DNA of 64,000 nucleotides from Arthrobacter sp. 31Y (GTDB lineage Bacteria; Actinomycetota; Actinomycetes; Actinomycetales; Micrococcaceae): positions 3,162,001 to 3,226,000 of the forward strand of contig NZ_JAFW01000001.1 in NCBI RefSeq assembly GCF_000526335.1, given 5' to 3'. The notes under the pieces were generated by a model. It did no database searches and was not told where the DNA came from. It worked only from the letters and a program-made list of their open reading frames with translations. Positions 17,552 through 26,276 of the stretch are shown here, piece after piece. The stretch's first letter is position 1, and every line of letters starts with the position of its first letter. The position numbers were made by a program, and so were the translations under genes.

Positions 17552-19182
17552 GCACAACCACCGCCGGCCACTTGATTGTTGGCCAACTCGAACGGGCAGG
17601 CGTCAAGCGTGTGTACACCGTCCCCGGCGAGAGCTTCCTCGATGTCCTTGACGGCCTGCACGGCTCGCCCATCCAGAACGTGGTGGCCCGCCAGGAAGGC
17701 GGTGCCGGGTTCATGGCACTGGCCGAAGGCCGCCTCACCGAACTGCCGGGCGTTGCTATGGTGACCCGTGGGCCGGGTGCGGCCAACGCCTTCATAGCCA
17801 TCCACACCGCCTACCAGGACGCCACTCCGCTCATCCTTTTCGTGGGCCTGATTCCGGTGGCCGACCGCGGGCGTGAGTCCTTCCAGGAATTCGATATCAA
17901 CGCATGGTTCGGCAGTACCGCCAAGAAGGTAGTGACTCTCGACGACGCCGCTTCCGCCGCCCGCGTGGTGGACGACGCCATCTTCACCGCCCTGAGCGGA
18001 CGCCCCGGCCCCGTGGTGATCGGCCTCCCGGAAGACGTGTTGGTGCACGTCGTGGAGAACGCCACTGTGGAACCCCGCAAGGTTGCCCGCCCTGAGCCTG
18101 CCGCGGCGGACCTGAACGAGCTGAACCGGAAGCTGACGGCGGCGCGCAAGCCGCTGGTCGTCGTCGGCGGAGAAGGCTGGACCCAGGAATCCGGCGAGCA
18201 GCTGGCCGCTTGGGCGAGTCGCCACAGCATTCCGGTGGTGGCCGATTTCCGCGCATACGACGCCGTCCCGCACCGCAGCGACGCCTACGCCGGCTTCCTT
18301 GGCTACGGCCGCAGCGACGCGAACGCCCAGCGCCTGGACGACGCCGATCTGATCGTTTTTGTTGGCTGCGTCCGCGGCGACGTCCTCTCCGACGGATACA
18401 AGCGCGGACTCGACGCCGAAACCGTCGTAGTCAACGCCGATGCCAATCTCCTGGGCCACTTCGGCCGCGTGGACCAGCACATGGTTGCGGACGTCACCGC
18501 GTTCGCCAACGCCCTGGCGACCGGCAACGCGACCACCAACGCAACCGGTAACCGCGAGGAAGGCTGGTTCGCCAGTGCCCGCGCCGATCATCTCAACTTC
18601 TCCACTCCGGCGCCCGACGGCGGCATCGGCGTCGATTTGGGCGTTGCCATGGAGGTCCTCAAAAAGGAAATGGCCGACGACGCCGTCCTCACCTTCGGTG
18701 CCGGAAACCATGCCCTGTGGCCCGCACGCTACCTTGACCACAACTCGGCCAATTCCCTGGCCGCTCCGCGCAACGGCGCCATGGGCATGGGTATCCCCGC
18801 AGCCGTGGCAGCCTCGCTCGCTTATCCCGGCCGTCAGGTCATCTCCGTGGCAGGCGACGGTTGTTTCATGATGAACGGCCAGGAGATCGCCACGGCCATG
18901 GGCTACGGCGCCGCATTCATCGTCCTGGTGGTGGACAACGGCATCTTTGCCACCATCCGCGAACATCAGGAAGCGCACTACCCGGACCGGCCCTCAGGCA
19001 CGCACATGACCAACCCGGACTTCGCCGCACTCGCCCGTTCCTACGGCGGTTTCGGCGAGCGCGTGGACCGCACGGAAGACTTCGCAGCCGCGTTCCGCCG
19101 CGCCGTCGACTCCGGCCTTCCGGCCTTGTTGCACCTGCCGCAGGACCCCACCACGCGTTCCCCCAAGACTTCAACAAACTGA
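17548..19182 (+). CDS. Thiamine diphosphate-dependent enzyme (ALS-like)
   Basis: A 544-residue ThDP enzyme of the acetolactate synthase/2-oxo acid decarboxylase class. The N-terminal PYR domain has VYTVPGESFLDVLDGL and VARQEGGAGFMA with the cofactor-activating glutamate. The C-terminal PP domain has VAGDGCFMMNGQEIATAMGY with DNGIF downstream, matching the GDG-N motif. The middle domain runs about 190-330. The TTG start overlaps the transporter stop and has AAGGA upstream. It could decarboxylate a 2-oxo acid to an aldehyde, which the next gene product would oxidise, or perform carboligation. Key active-site residues do not allow a firm choice of reaction. Confidence 0.9.
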   Translation: MSTTTAGHLIVGQLERAGVKRVYTVPGESFLDVLDGLHGSPIQNVVARQEGGAGFMALAEGRLTELPGVAMVTRGPGAANAFIAIHTAYQDATPLILFVGLIPVADRGRESFQEFDINAWFGSTAKKVVTLDDAASAARVVDDAIFTALSGRPGPVVIGLPEDVLVHVVENATVEPRKVARPEPAAADLNELNRKLTAARKPLVVVGGEGWTQESGEQLAAWASRHSIPVVADFRAYDAVPHRSDAYAGFLGYGRSDANAQRLDDADLIVFVGCVRGDVLSDGYKRGLDAETVVVNADANLLGHFGRVDQHMVADVTAFANALATGNATTNATGNREEGWFASARADHLNFSTPAPDGGIGVDLGVAMEVLKKEMADDAVLTFGAGNHALWPARYLDHNSANSLAAPRNGAMGMGIPAAVAASLAYPGRQVISVAGDGCFMMNGQEIATAMGYGAAFIVLVVDNGIFATIREHQEAHYPDRPSGTHMTNPDFAALARSYGGFGERVDRTEDFAAAFRRAVDSGLPALLHLPQDPTTRSPKTSTN

Positions 19183-19196
19183 CCGGAGCCCTCACC

Positions 19197-20603
19197 GTGA
19201 TCCAGCTTCAGAACATCATCAACGGCGAGTCCGTGGACGCCGCGGCCAGCCTGCCGTTCTTCGACCCCGCCACCGGCCAGCAGATCGGCACCGCGCCGGA
19301 CAGTGACGCTGCCGCCGTCGACGCCGCTTTCCAGGCCGCTGCCGCAGCTTTCAAGAGCTACAAGCGCACGACGCCGGGAACGCGCCAGTCGCTGCTGTTG
19401 CAGCTGGCTGACCTCATCGAGGCGAACGTTGACCGTCTGCTCGAGGCCGAGGTTGCCTGTACCGGCAAGCCTTCCGCCCTCACCAAAGAGCTCGAAATCC
19501 TGCGCGGCGCGGACCAACTGCGCTTCTTCGCCGGGGCGTGCCGGGTGGTTTCCGGAACTGCCCAGACGGAATACGTGGAGGGGTTCTCTTCCACCATCCG
19601 GCGCGAACCCATCGGCGTCGTCGCCCAGATTACGCCGTGGAACTACCCGTTCATGATGGCCATCTGGAAGATCGGTCCTGCCCTCGCTGCGGGCAACACT
19701 TTGGTCCTCAAGCCTGCCGACACCACCCCCTGGTCCACTCTGGTCCTGGGTGCGCTGGCGCAGCAGGTCTACCCGGCCGGCGTAGTGAACATCGTTTGCG
19801 GCGGCCGCGAAGCCGGCGCTGCGATGGTGGAGCATGACATCCCGGAGATGGTCTCCATTACGGGCTCCACCCGGGCCGGCGCGCAGGTCATGTCTGCGGC
19901 GTCCAAGACGCTGAAGGACGTTCACCTGGAGCTTGGCGGCAAGGCGCCCGCCGTGGTGTTTGCCGACGTCGATATCCAGCGGACCGCCAGCGAAATCGCT
20001 CTGGCTGCCTTCTTCAACGCCGGGCAGGACTGCACTGCCGTGACCCGCGTCCTGGTGCATCAGGACATTCATACGGAGTTCGCAGCAGCCCTGGCTGACG
20101 CCGCCTCCGCTTTGAAAGTTGGCGGAGAAGAAGCCGATCTTGGCCCGCTCAACAGCGCCGCGCAGTTGGAGCGAGTGGAGGGCTTTATGTCCCGCCTGCC
20201 CGCCAACGCCCGCGTCCTTTCCGGCGGCAAGCGCACCGGAACCGGCTTCCACTTTGAGCCAACGGTGATCGACGGCGTCTTCCAGACAGACGAGGTGGTG
20301 TGCGACGAAATTTTCGGCCCGGTGCTGACGGTCCAGCCGTTCGCCACCGAGGAAGAAGCGATCGAACTCGCCAACGGCACCAAGTACGCGCTGGCCTCCA
20401 GCGTGTGGTCCGAGAACCATGGCGTGGTGACCCGTGTATCCAACGAGCTGGACTTCGGGGCCGTCTGGATCAACTGTCACCAGGTGATCCCGGCCGAAGC
20501 ACCGCACGGCGGATTCAAGCATTCGGGCACGGGCAAGGACCTCTCCGTCTATGGACTTGAGGACTATACGCGCATCAAATCCGTCACCACCTCCCACCGC
20601 TAG
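19197..20603 (+). CDS. Aldehyde dehydrogenase (PatD/YdcW-like)
   Basis: A 468-residue NAD(P)-dependent aldehyde dehydrogenase. Hallmarks are ITPWNYPFMMAIWKIGPALA, GSTRAGAQVM, the general-base glutamate in LELGGKAPAVVF and the nucleophile in FFNAGQDCTAVTRV. The overall pattern (RFFAGACRVVSGTAQTEYVE, YGLEDYTRIKSV at the end) is closest to gamma-aminobutyraldehyde dehydrogenases. The GTG at 19197 is chosen because GGAG lies eight bases upstream, just after the ThDP stop. The frame is open far upstream, but that part overlaps the ThDP gene and has no family sequence. It likely oxidises the aldehyde formed by the ThDP enzyme or an amino-aldehyde. Confidence 0.92.
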   Translation: MIQLQNIINGESVDAAASLPFFDPATGQQIGTAPDSDAAAVDAAFQAAAAAFKSYKRTTPGTRQSLLLQLADLIEANVDRLLEAEVACTGKPSALTKELEILRGADQLRFFAGACRVVSGTAQTEYVEGFSSTIRREPIGVVAQITPWNYPFMMAIWKIGPALAAGNTLVLKPADTTPWSTLVLGALAQQVYPAGVVNIVCGGREAGAAMVEHDIPEMVSITGSTRAGAQVMSAASKTLKDVHLELGGKAPAVVFADVDIQRTASEIALAAFFNAGQDCTAVTRVLVHQDIHTEFAAALADAASALKVGGEEADLGPLNSAAQLERVEGFMSRLPANARVLSGGKRTGTGFHFEPTVIDGVFQTDEVVCDEIFGPVLTVQPFATEEEAIELANGTKYALASSVWSENHGVVTRVSNELDFGAVWINCHQVIPAEAPHGGFKHSGTGKDLSVYGLEDYTRIKSVTTSHR

Positions 20604-20611
20604 AACCGGAC

Positions 20612-22348
20612 ATGAAACTCGACCTCCTCCTGCGGAACGCAGACATCATCACCATGGATCCGGACCACCCGGTAGCCAGTTCCCTGGGCATCTGGAAGGG
20701 CCGCATCGTGGGCCTGGACGACGATCTGGATGGCTTGGACGCCGTTCAGGTACTCGATCTTGGCGGTGCCACCGTCACTCCAGGCTTCATCGATGCCCAC
20801 TGCCACACCACGTGGTTCGGGCTGGGCCTGGCGGAACTGGACGTGTCTGGTGCCCGCGGCCTGGAGGAGCTGTATGAGCTTCTCCGCGGTGCTGTTGCCC
20901 ACGCCGGGAGCGACGGCGAGGGCTGGCTCTTCGCTACCGGATTCAGCCAGACACAGCACGGCGGGGCCTTCCCGGACATCGCCGAGCTGGACCGCATCAC
21001 GGGGGAGCAGCCGCTGTTCATGCGCCACAACTCCGGGCATATGGCCGTGGTCAACACAGCCGCGTTGCGGCTGGCAGGTGCGGAGTCGCCGTCGTTCCCG
21101 GATCCCGACGGCGGAGCAATCGTCCGCGACGCAGCGGGACTTCCCACGGGACTCGTCCAGGAGACGGCCCAGGAACTGATCCAGCAGCTGATCCTGCCGT
21201 ATTCGTTGGAGGACATCGAAGACGCCCTTGAGAGGGCCACGTTGCACTACGCCTCCGAGGGCATCACGAGTTTCACCGAGGCCGGGGTGGGCGGCGGGTG
21301 GATCGGGCACAGCCCGGCTGAGCTTGCTGCCTACCAGAGCGCCTCCGCCAACGGCCGCTTGCATGCCCGTGCTCAGGTCATGCCGGTGCTGGATGTGCTG
21401 CATGGCCTCAACGGGCATGCTTCTGACAGTGTTGGTGCCGGTCCTGCCGGGCTGGATCTTGGCATCACCAGCGGATTCGGCAATGACTACCTGTCCCTCG
21501 GCCCCGCAAAGGTGTTCCTGGATGGCTCGCTCCTGGGCGAAACCGCAGCCGTGAGCCACGAGTTCTGCAGCCATGGCCACAAGGACAACAGGGGCAACAC
21601 CGGCTACTTCCAAGCGGACCCTGCCCAGCTGCGGGAACGCATCGAGGCCGCCTACGCCGCCGGGTGGTCCATTGCGGCCCACGCCATCGGGGACAGGGCC
21701 GTTGACCTCGCGGTGGATATCATCACCGACTGCCAAGCCGTGTACGGGCAGCGCCGCTTGCCCAACAGGATCGAGCACGCCTCCATGACGCGCCCCGAGC
21801 AGCTGGCAAGGCTCGCGGACGCAGGAATTGCCGTGACACCCCAGGCAAGCTTCTTCCGCGACGGTGGGGACGGCATGACCGCGTCCCTCGGGCCGGACCG
21901 TTTACCGTGGGCCTACCGGGCAGCAAGTTTCCTGGAAGCAGGAGTGGTGCTCGCGGGAAGCTCGGACCGGCCAGTAGCCGACGGGAACGTGCTTCGCGGC
22001 ATGCAGGCCTTCGTGGATCGCCGGACCGGGTCCGGGGCCGTCTTCGGGAACCCGGCCGAACGTCTCACCCCACACCAGGCACTCGCCGCCTACACGTCCG
22101 GAGCCGCTGCGGCAACGGGGTCTCTGGCCGAGAAGGGCACTCTGACACCTGGCAAACTTGCCGACTTCGCCGTCCTGTCCGATTCACCGTTGACGGCATC
22201 CAGCATCAGCGAACTGCACGTCCTGGCCACCGCCGTCGGAGGCCGCTTTACCCACCAATCAACCCACTTCCACACGGAACCTTCCTCGGAAAGTCCGTAC
22301 GCGTCCCGTGTTTCAGCGGGCCGTGTATCAGCAACCCAAAGCTCATAG
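20612..22348 (+). CDS. Metal-dependent amidohydrolase (YtcJ-like)
   Basis: A 578-residue amidohydrolase of the YtcJ type. The beta-sandwich start LLLRNADIITMDPDHPVASS leads to the metal motif GFIDAHCHTTWFG. Later metal and substrate segments are HAIGDRAVDLAVDII, RIEHASMTRP and AGSSDRPVADGNVLRGMQAF with the catalytic aspartate. The C-terminus (about 545-578) is Ser/Thr/His-rich and less conserved. The family hydrolyses cyclic or acyclic amides, formamides and carbamates. Here it would open or cleave an amide ahead of the M20 hydrolase encoded next. The gap to the aldehyde dehydrogenase stop is only 8 bases, so it is in the same operon. Confidence 0.9.
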   Translation: MKLDLLLRNADIITMDPDHPVASSLGIWKGRIVGLDDDLDGLDAVQVLDLGGATVTPGFIDAHCHTTWFGLGLAELDVSGARGLEELYELLRGAVAHAGSDGEGWLFATGFSQTQHGGAFPDIAELDRITGEQPLFMRHNSGHMAVVNTAALRLAGAESPSFPDPDGGAIVRDAAGLPTGLVQETAQELIQQLILPYSLEDIEDALERATLHYASEGITSFTEAGVGGGWIGHSPAELAAYQSASANGRLHARAQVMPVLDVLHGLNGHASDSVGAGPAGLDLGITSGFGNDYLSLGPAKVFLDGSLLGETAAVSHEFCSHGHKDNRGNTGYFQADPAQLRERIEAAYAAGWSIAAHAIGDRAVDLAVDIITDCQAVYGQRRLPNRIEHASMTRPEQLARLADAGIAVTPQASFFRDGGDGMTASLGPDRLPWAYRAASFLEAGVVLAGSSDRPVADGNVLRGMQAFVDRRTGSGAVFGNPAERLTPHQALAAYTSGAAAATGSLAEKGTLTPGKLADFAVLSDSPLTASSISELHVLATAVGGRFTHQSTHFHTEPSSESPYASRVSAGRVSATQSS

Positions 22349-22356
22349 GGGAGACC

Positions 22357-23613
22357 ATGACCATCACCACCAGTTTCACCACCCAGGACACCGCCTTCGT
22401 GCAGGACTTCCGGACCATGAGCGCTTTCGGTGCCACGGCGAACGGCGGCGTGGACCGGCAAGCCGCAACCATTCCCGACGGCGCACAGCGCCGCTGGCTC
22501 GCCGGCCTCCTGGAGGAACACGGCTTCACGGTGAAGTTCGATCACGCCGGCAACCAGTGGGGCCTCTACGAAGCCGTGCCCGGTGCTCCCTTCGTGGTGG
22601 TGGGCTCGCACATGGATTCGCAGCCGACGGCGGGACGTTACGACGGCGCGTATGGCGTCCTCGCTGCTGCCCACGCTGCGTTCCGCCTGGCAGCCCGCTG
22701 GGAAGCCGGCGCCACGGCACCCAAGTTCAACCTCGCCGTCGTCAACTGGTTCAACGAGGAAGGCAGCCGCTTCAAGCCGTCCATGATGGGCTCGTCCGTC
22801 TACACCGGCAAGCTGGAACTCGAGGACGCACTCAACACCCAGGATGCCGCCGGGGTCACCGTGCGCGATGCTTTGGACGCGATCGGCTGCCGTGGAACGT
22901 TTGAGGGGCCGGAGGCAGCGTACTGCGCCGAGATCCACATCGAGCAGGGCCGCAGCATGGAGCGCGAAGGCGTCACCATCGGGCTGGTCAGCTCCAACTG
23001 GGCCGCGAACAAGTACGAGTTCGTGGTTCATGGGGAGCAAGCACACACCGGTTCCACGGTGATTGCGGACCGCAAGGATGCCCTGCTCGGGGCCTCGATG
23101 CTGGTGGTTGCCGCGCGCGAACTCGCCGACCGCTTTCCCGGTGCCCTGCACACCTCGGTAGGTCAGCTCAACGTCTACCCGAACTCGCCCGTGGTGGTCC
23201 CGTCCCGCGTGAACCTGCTGCTGGACCTGCGCAGCGCCGACGAAGCCGTCCTGGCCGAGGCCGACGCCCTGCTGCACGCCCGCATCACGGAGATCGAACG
23301 GCTGGCCAACGTGTCCGTTGAGAAGCACCACTCACACTCGTGGGCCGTCACCCCGTATCAGCCCGAGGGCGTGGAGCTCGCGGCCAAGGTCGCGGCGGAC
23401 CTCGGGTTGTCCAATAAGGAAGTCATGACCCTCGCCGGGCACGACTCCACCAACATGAAGGACCTCGTCCCCACCGTGATGCTCTTCGTGCCCAGCGTGG
23501 ACGGCATCTCCCACAACGAACACGAGTACACCACGGACCAGGACATCGTGGCCGGCCTCACCATGCTCACCGAGGTCGTCGGCCGCCTGTGCGACGGGGC
23601 GCTGGAGGACTAG
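22357..23613 (+). CDS. M20 family carbamoylase/ureidohydrolase
   Basis: A 418-residue zinc-dependent hydrolase of the N-carbamoyl-amino acid amidohydrolase, allantoate amidohydrolase and beta-ureidopropionase group. Visible metal ligands and motifs are VVGSHMDSQPTAGRYDGAYG, NWFNEEGSRFKPSMMGS, EIHIEQGRSMEREG and the C-terminal LAGHDSTNM and SHNEHEYT. The dimerisation lid (about 210-330) is present. GGGGAG upstream fixes the ATG at 22357; a longer open frame overlapping the amidohydrolase is not used. It is the last gene of the operon. It most likely removes a carbamoyl or ureido group released by the preceding amidohydrolase step. The substrate is unknown. Confidence 0.92.
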   Translation: MTITTSFTTQDTAFVQDFRTMSAFGATANGGVDRQAATIPDGAQRRWLAGLLEEHGFTVKFDHAGNQWGLYEAVPGAPFVVVGSHMDSQPTAGRYDGAYGVLAAAHAAFRLAARWEAGATAPKFNLAVVNWFNEEGSRFKPSMMGSSVYTGKLELEDALNTQDAAGVTVRDALDAIGCRGTFEGPEAAYCAEIHIEQGRSMEREGVTIGLVSSNWAANKYEFVVHGEQAHTGSTVIADRKDALLGASMLVVAARELADRFPGALHTSVGQLNVYPNSPVVVPSRVNLLLDLRSADEAVLAEADALLHARITEIERLANVSVEKHHSHSWAVTPYQPEGVELAAKVAADLGLSNKEVMTLAGHDSTNMKDLVPTVMLFVPSVDGISHNEHEYTTDQDIVAGLTMLTEVVGRLCDGALED

Positions 23614-23627
23614 CTGTAACGGTAGGA

Positions 23628-24368
23628 CTAGCTGTACTGGCTTGCTTGCGGTGCCGGCGTTCGGTCAACCGGTGGGCTTTCCACCACGATCGACGCCGGC
23701 GCTGCGCCGCCCGAGGCATCAGGATTGGCGATGTACAGGACATCCTCGCTGATCCGGGCCTCGATTTTCGCTTCCTTGAGGCGTTCCAGCAGTGGTTCCA
23801 ACCCGTCGTCGTACTCGAACGCGAGATCGCCGTTGGCGCCATCCGCCCCGTGGATCACCCGCAGGATTCCGCCGTTCTTGGTGGTGAACGTGGCCGATTC
23901 GTCGTCCTCGTTCCGGGGCCGGGCGCCGATGTTACTGAGCGCGTTGGCCGCCAGGCCCGCCAAGGGGCTGATCCAGGTGGCCACCACTGTCAGTGCCGGG
24001 TGGGCGTTGCCAGATGTGGTCCAGGTGCCATCCGCTGCCCGTTCCGCAGGGAAAGCGAAGAACTCAAAGCCGTCGTCTGCGGAAATTCGCACCGTAATTC
24101 CGTCAGGGCCTTCGTGAAGCTCTGCCTGGGTGCCGGCTTCCTCGGTACGCCGGGCGAATTCCTCCAGATTTCCCACCTCGACGCCAAAGACCGTGGATCC
24201 GTCCAGCGGATGGCCGTGCTGCACGGCGGCGAGCGCGAGGCGACCCGAACCGGCGTCGAACTCCCGCCACTCGCCTTCGTCCACGGTTCTGTCGAGGCCC
24301 AGCGCTTGCAGGAGCGTGGACCACTCCTCGGGCCTGGACGTGTAGTGGATGGGGCGGGATCGCAACAT
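23628..24368 (-). CDS. Two-domain VOC (glyoxalase-like) protein
   Basis: A 246-residue protein made of two vicinal-oxygen-chelate halves. The first (about 5-115) has PIHYTSRPEEWSTLLQALGL, VFGVEVGNLEEFARRTEEAG and DDGFEFFAFP. The second (about 120-225) has VVATWISPLAGLAANALSNI, a degenerate repeat of the same fold. VOC proteins include glyoxalases, dioxygenases and resistance proteins, and no substrate can be assigned. The start has GGAGGAGC immediately upstream. It is convergent with the M20 gene and divergent from the YdeI-like gene, with a G-rich block in the shared upstream region. The C-terminal 20 residues are Pro/Ser-rich. Confidence 0.82.
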   Translation of the reverse strand: MLRSRPIHYTSRPEEWSTLLQALGLDRTVDEGEWREFDAGSGRLALAAVQHGHPLDGSTVFGVEVGNLEEFARRTEEAGTQAELHEGPDGITVRISADDGFEFFAFPAERAADGTWTTSGNAHPALTVVATWISPLAGLAANALSNIGARPRNEDDESATFTTKNGGILRVIHGADGANGDLAFEYDDGLEPLLERLKEAKIEARISEDVLYIANPDASGGAAPASIVVESPPVDRTPAPQASQYS

Positions 24369-24378
24369 TGCTCCTCCT

Positions 24379-24418
24379 GGGTTGGGTCTTGCCGGGGTGG
24401 GGTCTTGTCTGGGTTGGG
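24379..24418 (+). promoter_or_regulatory. G-rich block, possible G-quadruplex
   Basis: Six runs of three or four G lie within 40 bases on the plus strand (24379, 24384, 24394, 24399, 24411, 24416), built from repeats of GGGTTGGG and GGGGTGGGG. It sits 11 bases upstream of the VOC gene start and about 80 bases before the YdeI-like gene. It meets the loop spacing expected for a quadruplex, but folding is unproven. Confidence 0.5.
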
Positions 24419-24500
24419 TCCTGGCGATACTGCGGCGTCGCTTCCAGCCTATGCCGCGTGGCCTTCCCGGGGACCGTCGGTTTCACAGGAGAATGAACGC

Positions 24501-25094
24501 ATGGCAATTGAGCTTGAGGAACTACAGGTCAAAAACGGGGCCGCGTGGCGTGACTGGCTTTCGGCGAATGCCGCCCAGAGCCCCGGCGTGTGGCTGATCC
24601 TGCACAAGAAGGGCGGCGCGGTCACGGAGCTGGACTACGACGCCGCCTTGGACGAAGCCCTGTGCTTCGGCTGGATCGACGGACAGGCGAAGAGCCGTGA
24701 CGACGAAAGCTACATGCAGCGCATGACGCCACGAGGCCGCAAGAGCATCTGGTCAGCGCGCAACGTGGGCCATATTGCGCGGCTGGAGTCCGAGGGCAAA
24801 ATGACCGACGCCGGACGAGCCGCCGTCGAGGCCGCAAAAGCTGATGGACGCTGGGAAGCCGCCTACGCAGGCCCCGCCGACTCGGTTGTCCCGGAGGACC
24901 TCGCCGCAGCAATAGCAGCCGTTCCTGAAGCCCAAGCCATGTTTGACGTCCTGACCTCCCAGAACCGCTTCGCCCTCATTCACCGCACCAACGGGGTCAA
25001 ACGGGCAGAGACCCGGGCGCGCAAGATCGCCGGTTTCGTGGAGATGCTGGCCCGCCACGAAACCCCGTACCCGCAGAGGAAGCGTCCGGCCTAG
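24501..25094 (+). CDS. YdeI/OmpD-associated family protein
   Basis: A 197-residue protein of the YdeI-like (OmpD-associated, bacteriocin-protection) family. Recognisable segments are WRDWLSANAAQSPGVWLILH, LDEALCFGWIDGQAKSRDDE, MQRMTPRGRKSIWSARNVGH and the C-terminal NRFALIHRTNGVKRAETRAR. The molecular function in Gram-positive bacteria is not established. AGGAG nine bases upstream supports the ATG at 24501. It is convergent with the iron transporter ATPase gene, with only 15 bases between the stops. It appears to be a stand-alone gene. Confidence 0.82.
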   Translation: MAIELEELQVKNGAAWRDWLSANAAQSPGVWLILHKKGGAVTELDYDAALDEALCFGWIDGQAKSRDDESYMQRMTPRGRKSIWSARNVGHIARLESEGKMTDAGRAAVEAAKADGRWEAAYAGPADSVVPEDLAAAIAAVPEAQAMFDVLTSQNRFALIHRTNGVKRAETRARKIAGFVEMLARHETPYPQRKRPA

Positions 25095-25109
25095 TTTGAG
25101 CTGTGCCGC

Positions 25110-26276
25110 TCAGGCCTCGAAGGGGAATGCCACGCCCTCGCCCACAACACGAAGGCACAACTCGGTACCCGGCCTGGTGATGGAGGCGTTCCAATGCCTG
25201 ATGGTGATGATCTCGCCGCCACCCGGGTAGCGGTGGCTGTTGCCGGAAGCGCCGCCGTCGGGGGCCGTGTATTCGCCCAACTTGATACGAACCGTGGTTT
25301 CGGGACCGAAATAATCGGTGTCCACAACTACCCCTCGGATGGGCCCATCCGAGGCAATGCGAATTTGCTCTGGCCGTAGCATGAGCTGCACCTTTCCCTG
25401 CGCCGGCGGGCGCCGCACCGGAATTCCGCCAAGCGAGCACGTGGCCAGTGAGCCTTCCATCCAGGCGTCAAGAATCACGGCGTCGCCAAGGAATTCTGCC
25501 GTGGCGCGATCAGCCGGACGGGTGTAGACAACAAAGGGATTGCCAATCTGGGCCAACTTGCCGCCGCGCATGATGGCTACCTGGTCAGCGAAAGAGAGCG
25601 CTTCCGCTTGATCGTGGGTCACCAGGATGGTGGTCACACCGGCAGCATTGAGCACCTTGGCGACGGCCCTGCGCGTGGCTACCCGAAGTCCGGCGTCGAG
25701 CGCCGAAAACGGTTCATCAAGGAGCATGAGTTCAGGTTCCCGGGCCAGTGCGCGGGCCAAAGCGACCCGCTGCTGCTGCCCGCCGGACAATTGGTGCGGC
25801 CGGCGTTTGGCCATGGACGCATCCAAGGACACCATTTCGAGCAGATTCTGCACCCGCGACCTCACGGCGCCGCGACCGCCGTCGAGCTTTCCTGTATCCA
25901 AGCCGAACGCGACGTTCTGCCCCACCGTCAGGTGCGGAAACAGGGCCCCGTCCTGAGCGACGTAACCTACCTGCCGTTTGTGCGCAGGCACCCACTCGCC
26001 GTCTCCGGCTACCCGGGAACCGTTCAGGCTGATGGATCCGGTGTCCGGATGCTCAAAGCCCGCGATCAACCTCAAAAGCGTGGTCTTGCCTGAACCCGAA
26101 GGGCCCACGATGGCAGTGGTGCCGCCCTTGGCGACAGAAAGGTTTACGCCCTTCAGAACAGCCTGGGAACCGAAGTTCTTGGTGACCTCAGAGATATCCA
26201 GGTGCGCATTCGTGGTGGGCGCCACCGAGGGGGCCACCCGGGGTGCCGGAAGCCTGGAAGGGGATTGTTCGGTCAC
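25110..26276 (-). CDS. fbpC: Iron(III) ABC transporter ATP-binding protein
   Basis: A 388-residue ABC ATPase of the ferric/spermidine/sulfate class. Walker A is VGPSGSGKTTLLRL, the Q-loop is VGYVAQDGALFPHLTVGQNV, the signature is LSGGQQQRVALARALAREPE, and Walker B is LMLLDEPFSALD, followed by the switch histidine in LVTHDQAEAL. A TOBE domain occupies the C-terminal 90 residues. The first 25 residues are a Pro/Ala-rich extension. The GTG start overlaps the permease stop (GTGA). With the permease and binding protein it forms an FbpABC-type importer. The iron assignment rests on the binding protein and the iron box upstream. Confidence 0.92.
   Translation of the reverse strand: MTEQSPSRLPAPRVAPSVAPTTNAHLDISEVTKNFGSQAVLKGVNLSVAKGGTTAIVGPSGSGKTTLLRLIAGFEHPDTGSISLNGSRVAGDGEWVPAHKRQVGYVAQDGALFPHLTVGQNVAFGLDTGKLDGGRGAVRSRVQNLLEMVSLDASMAKRRPHQLSGGQQQRVALARALAREPELMLLDEPFSALDAGLRVATRRAVAKVLNAAGVTTILVTHDQAEALSFADQVAIMRGGKLAQIGNPFVVYTRPADRATAEFLGDAVILDAWMEGSLATCSLGGIPVRRPPAQGKVQLMLRPEQIRIASDGPIRGVVVDTDYFGPETTVRIKLGEYTAPDGGASGNSHRYPGGGEIITIRHWNASITRPGTELCLRVVGEGVAFPFEA

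Noticed and set aside
17353..18978. 541-codon open frame on the minus strand opposite the ThDP gene
   Set aside because: It mirrors a well-supported enzyme gene; the long frame is an effect of high GC third positions and the protein is His/Gly/Val-rich without motifs.
18861..19196. Long upstream extension of the aldehyde dehydrogenase frame
   Set aside because: It overlaps the C-terminus of the ThDP enzyme and has no dehydrogenase sequence; GTG at 19197 with GGAG fits better.
19041..20597. 518-codon minus-strand frame opposite the aldehyde dehydrogenase
   Set aside because: Same reason: antisense shadow of a gene with all catalytic motifs.
21907..22356. Upstream extension of the M20 hydrolase frame
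   Set aside because: It is antiparallel in meaning to the amidohydrolase frame, with Arg/Gly/Ser-rich nonsense; the ATG at 22357 has a strong ribosome site.
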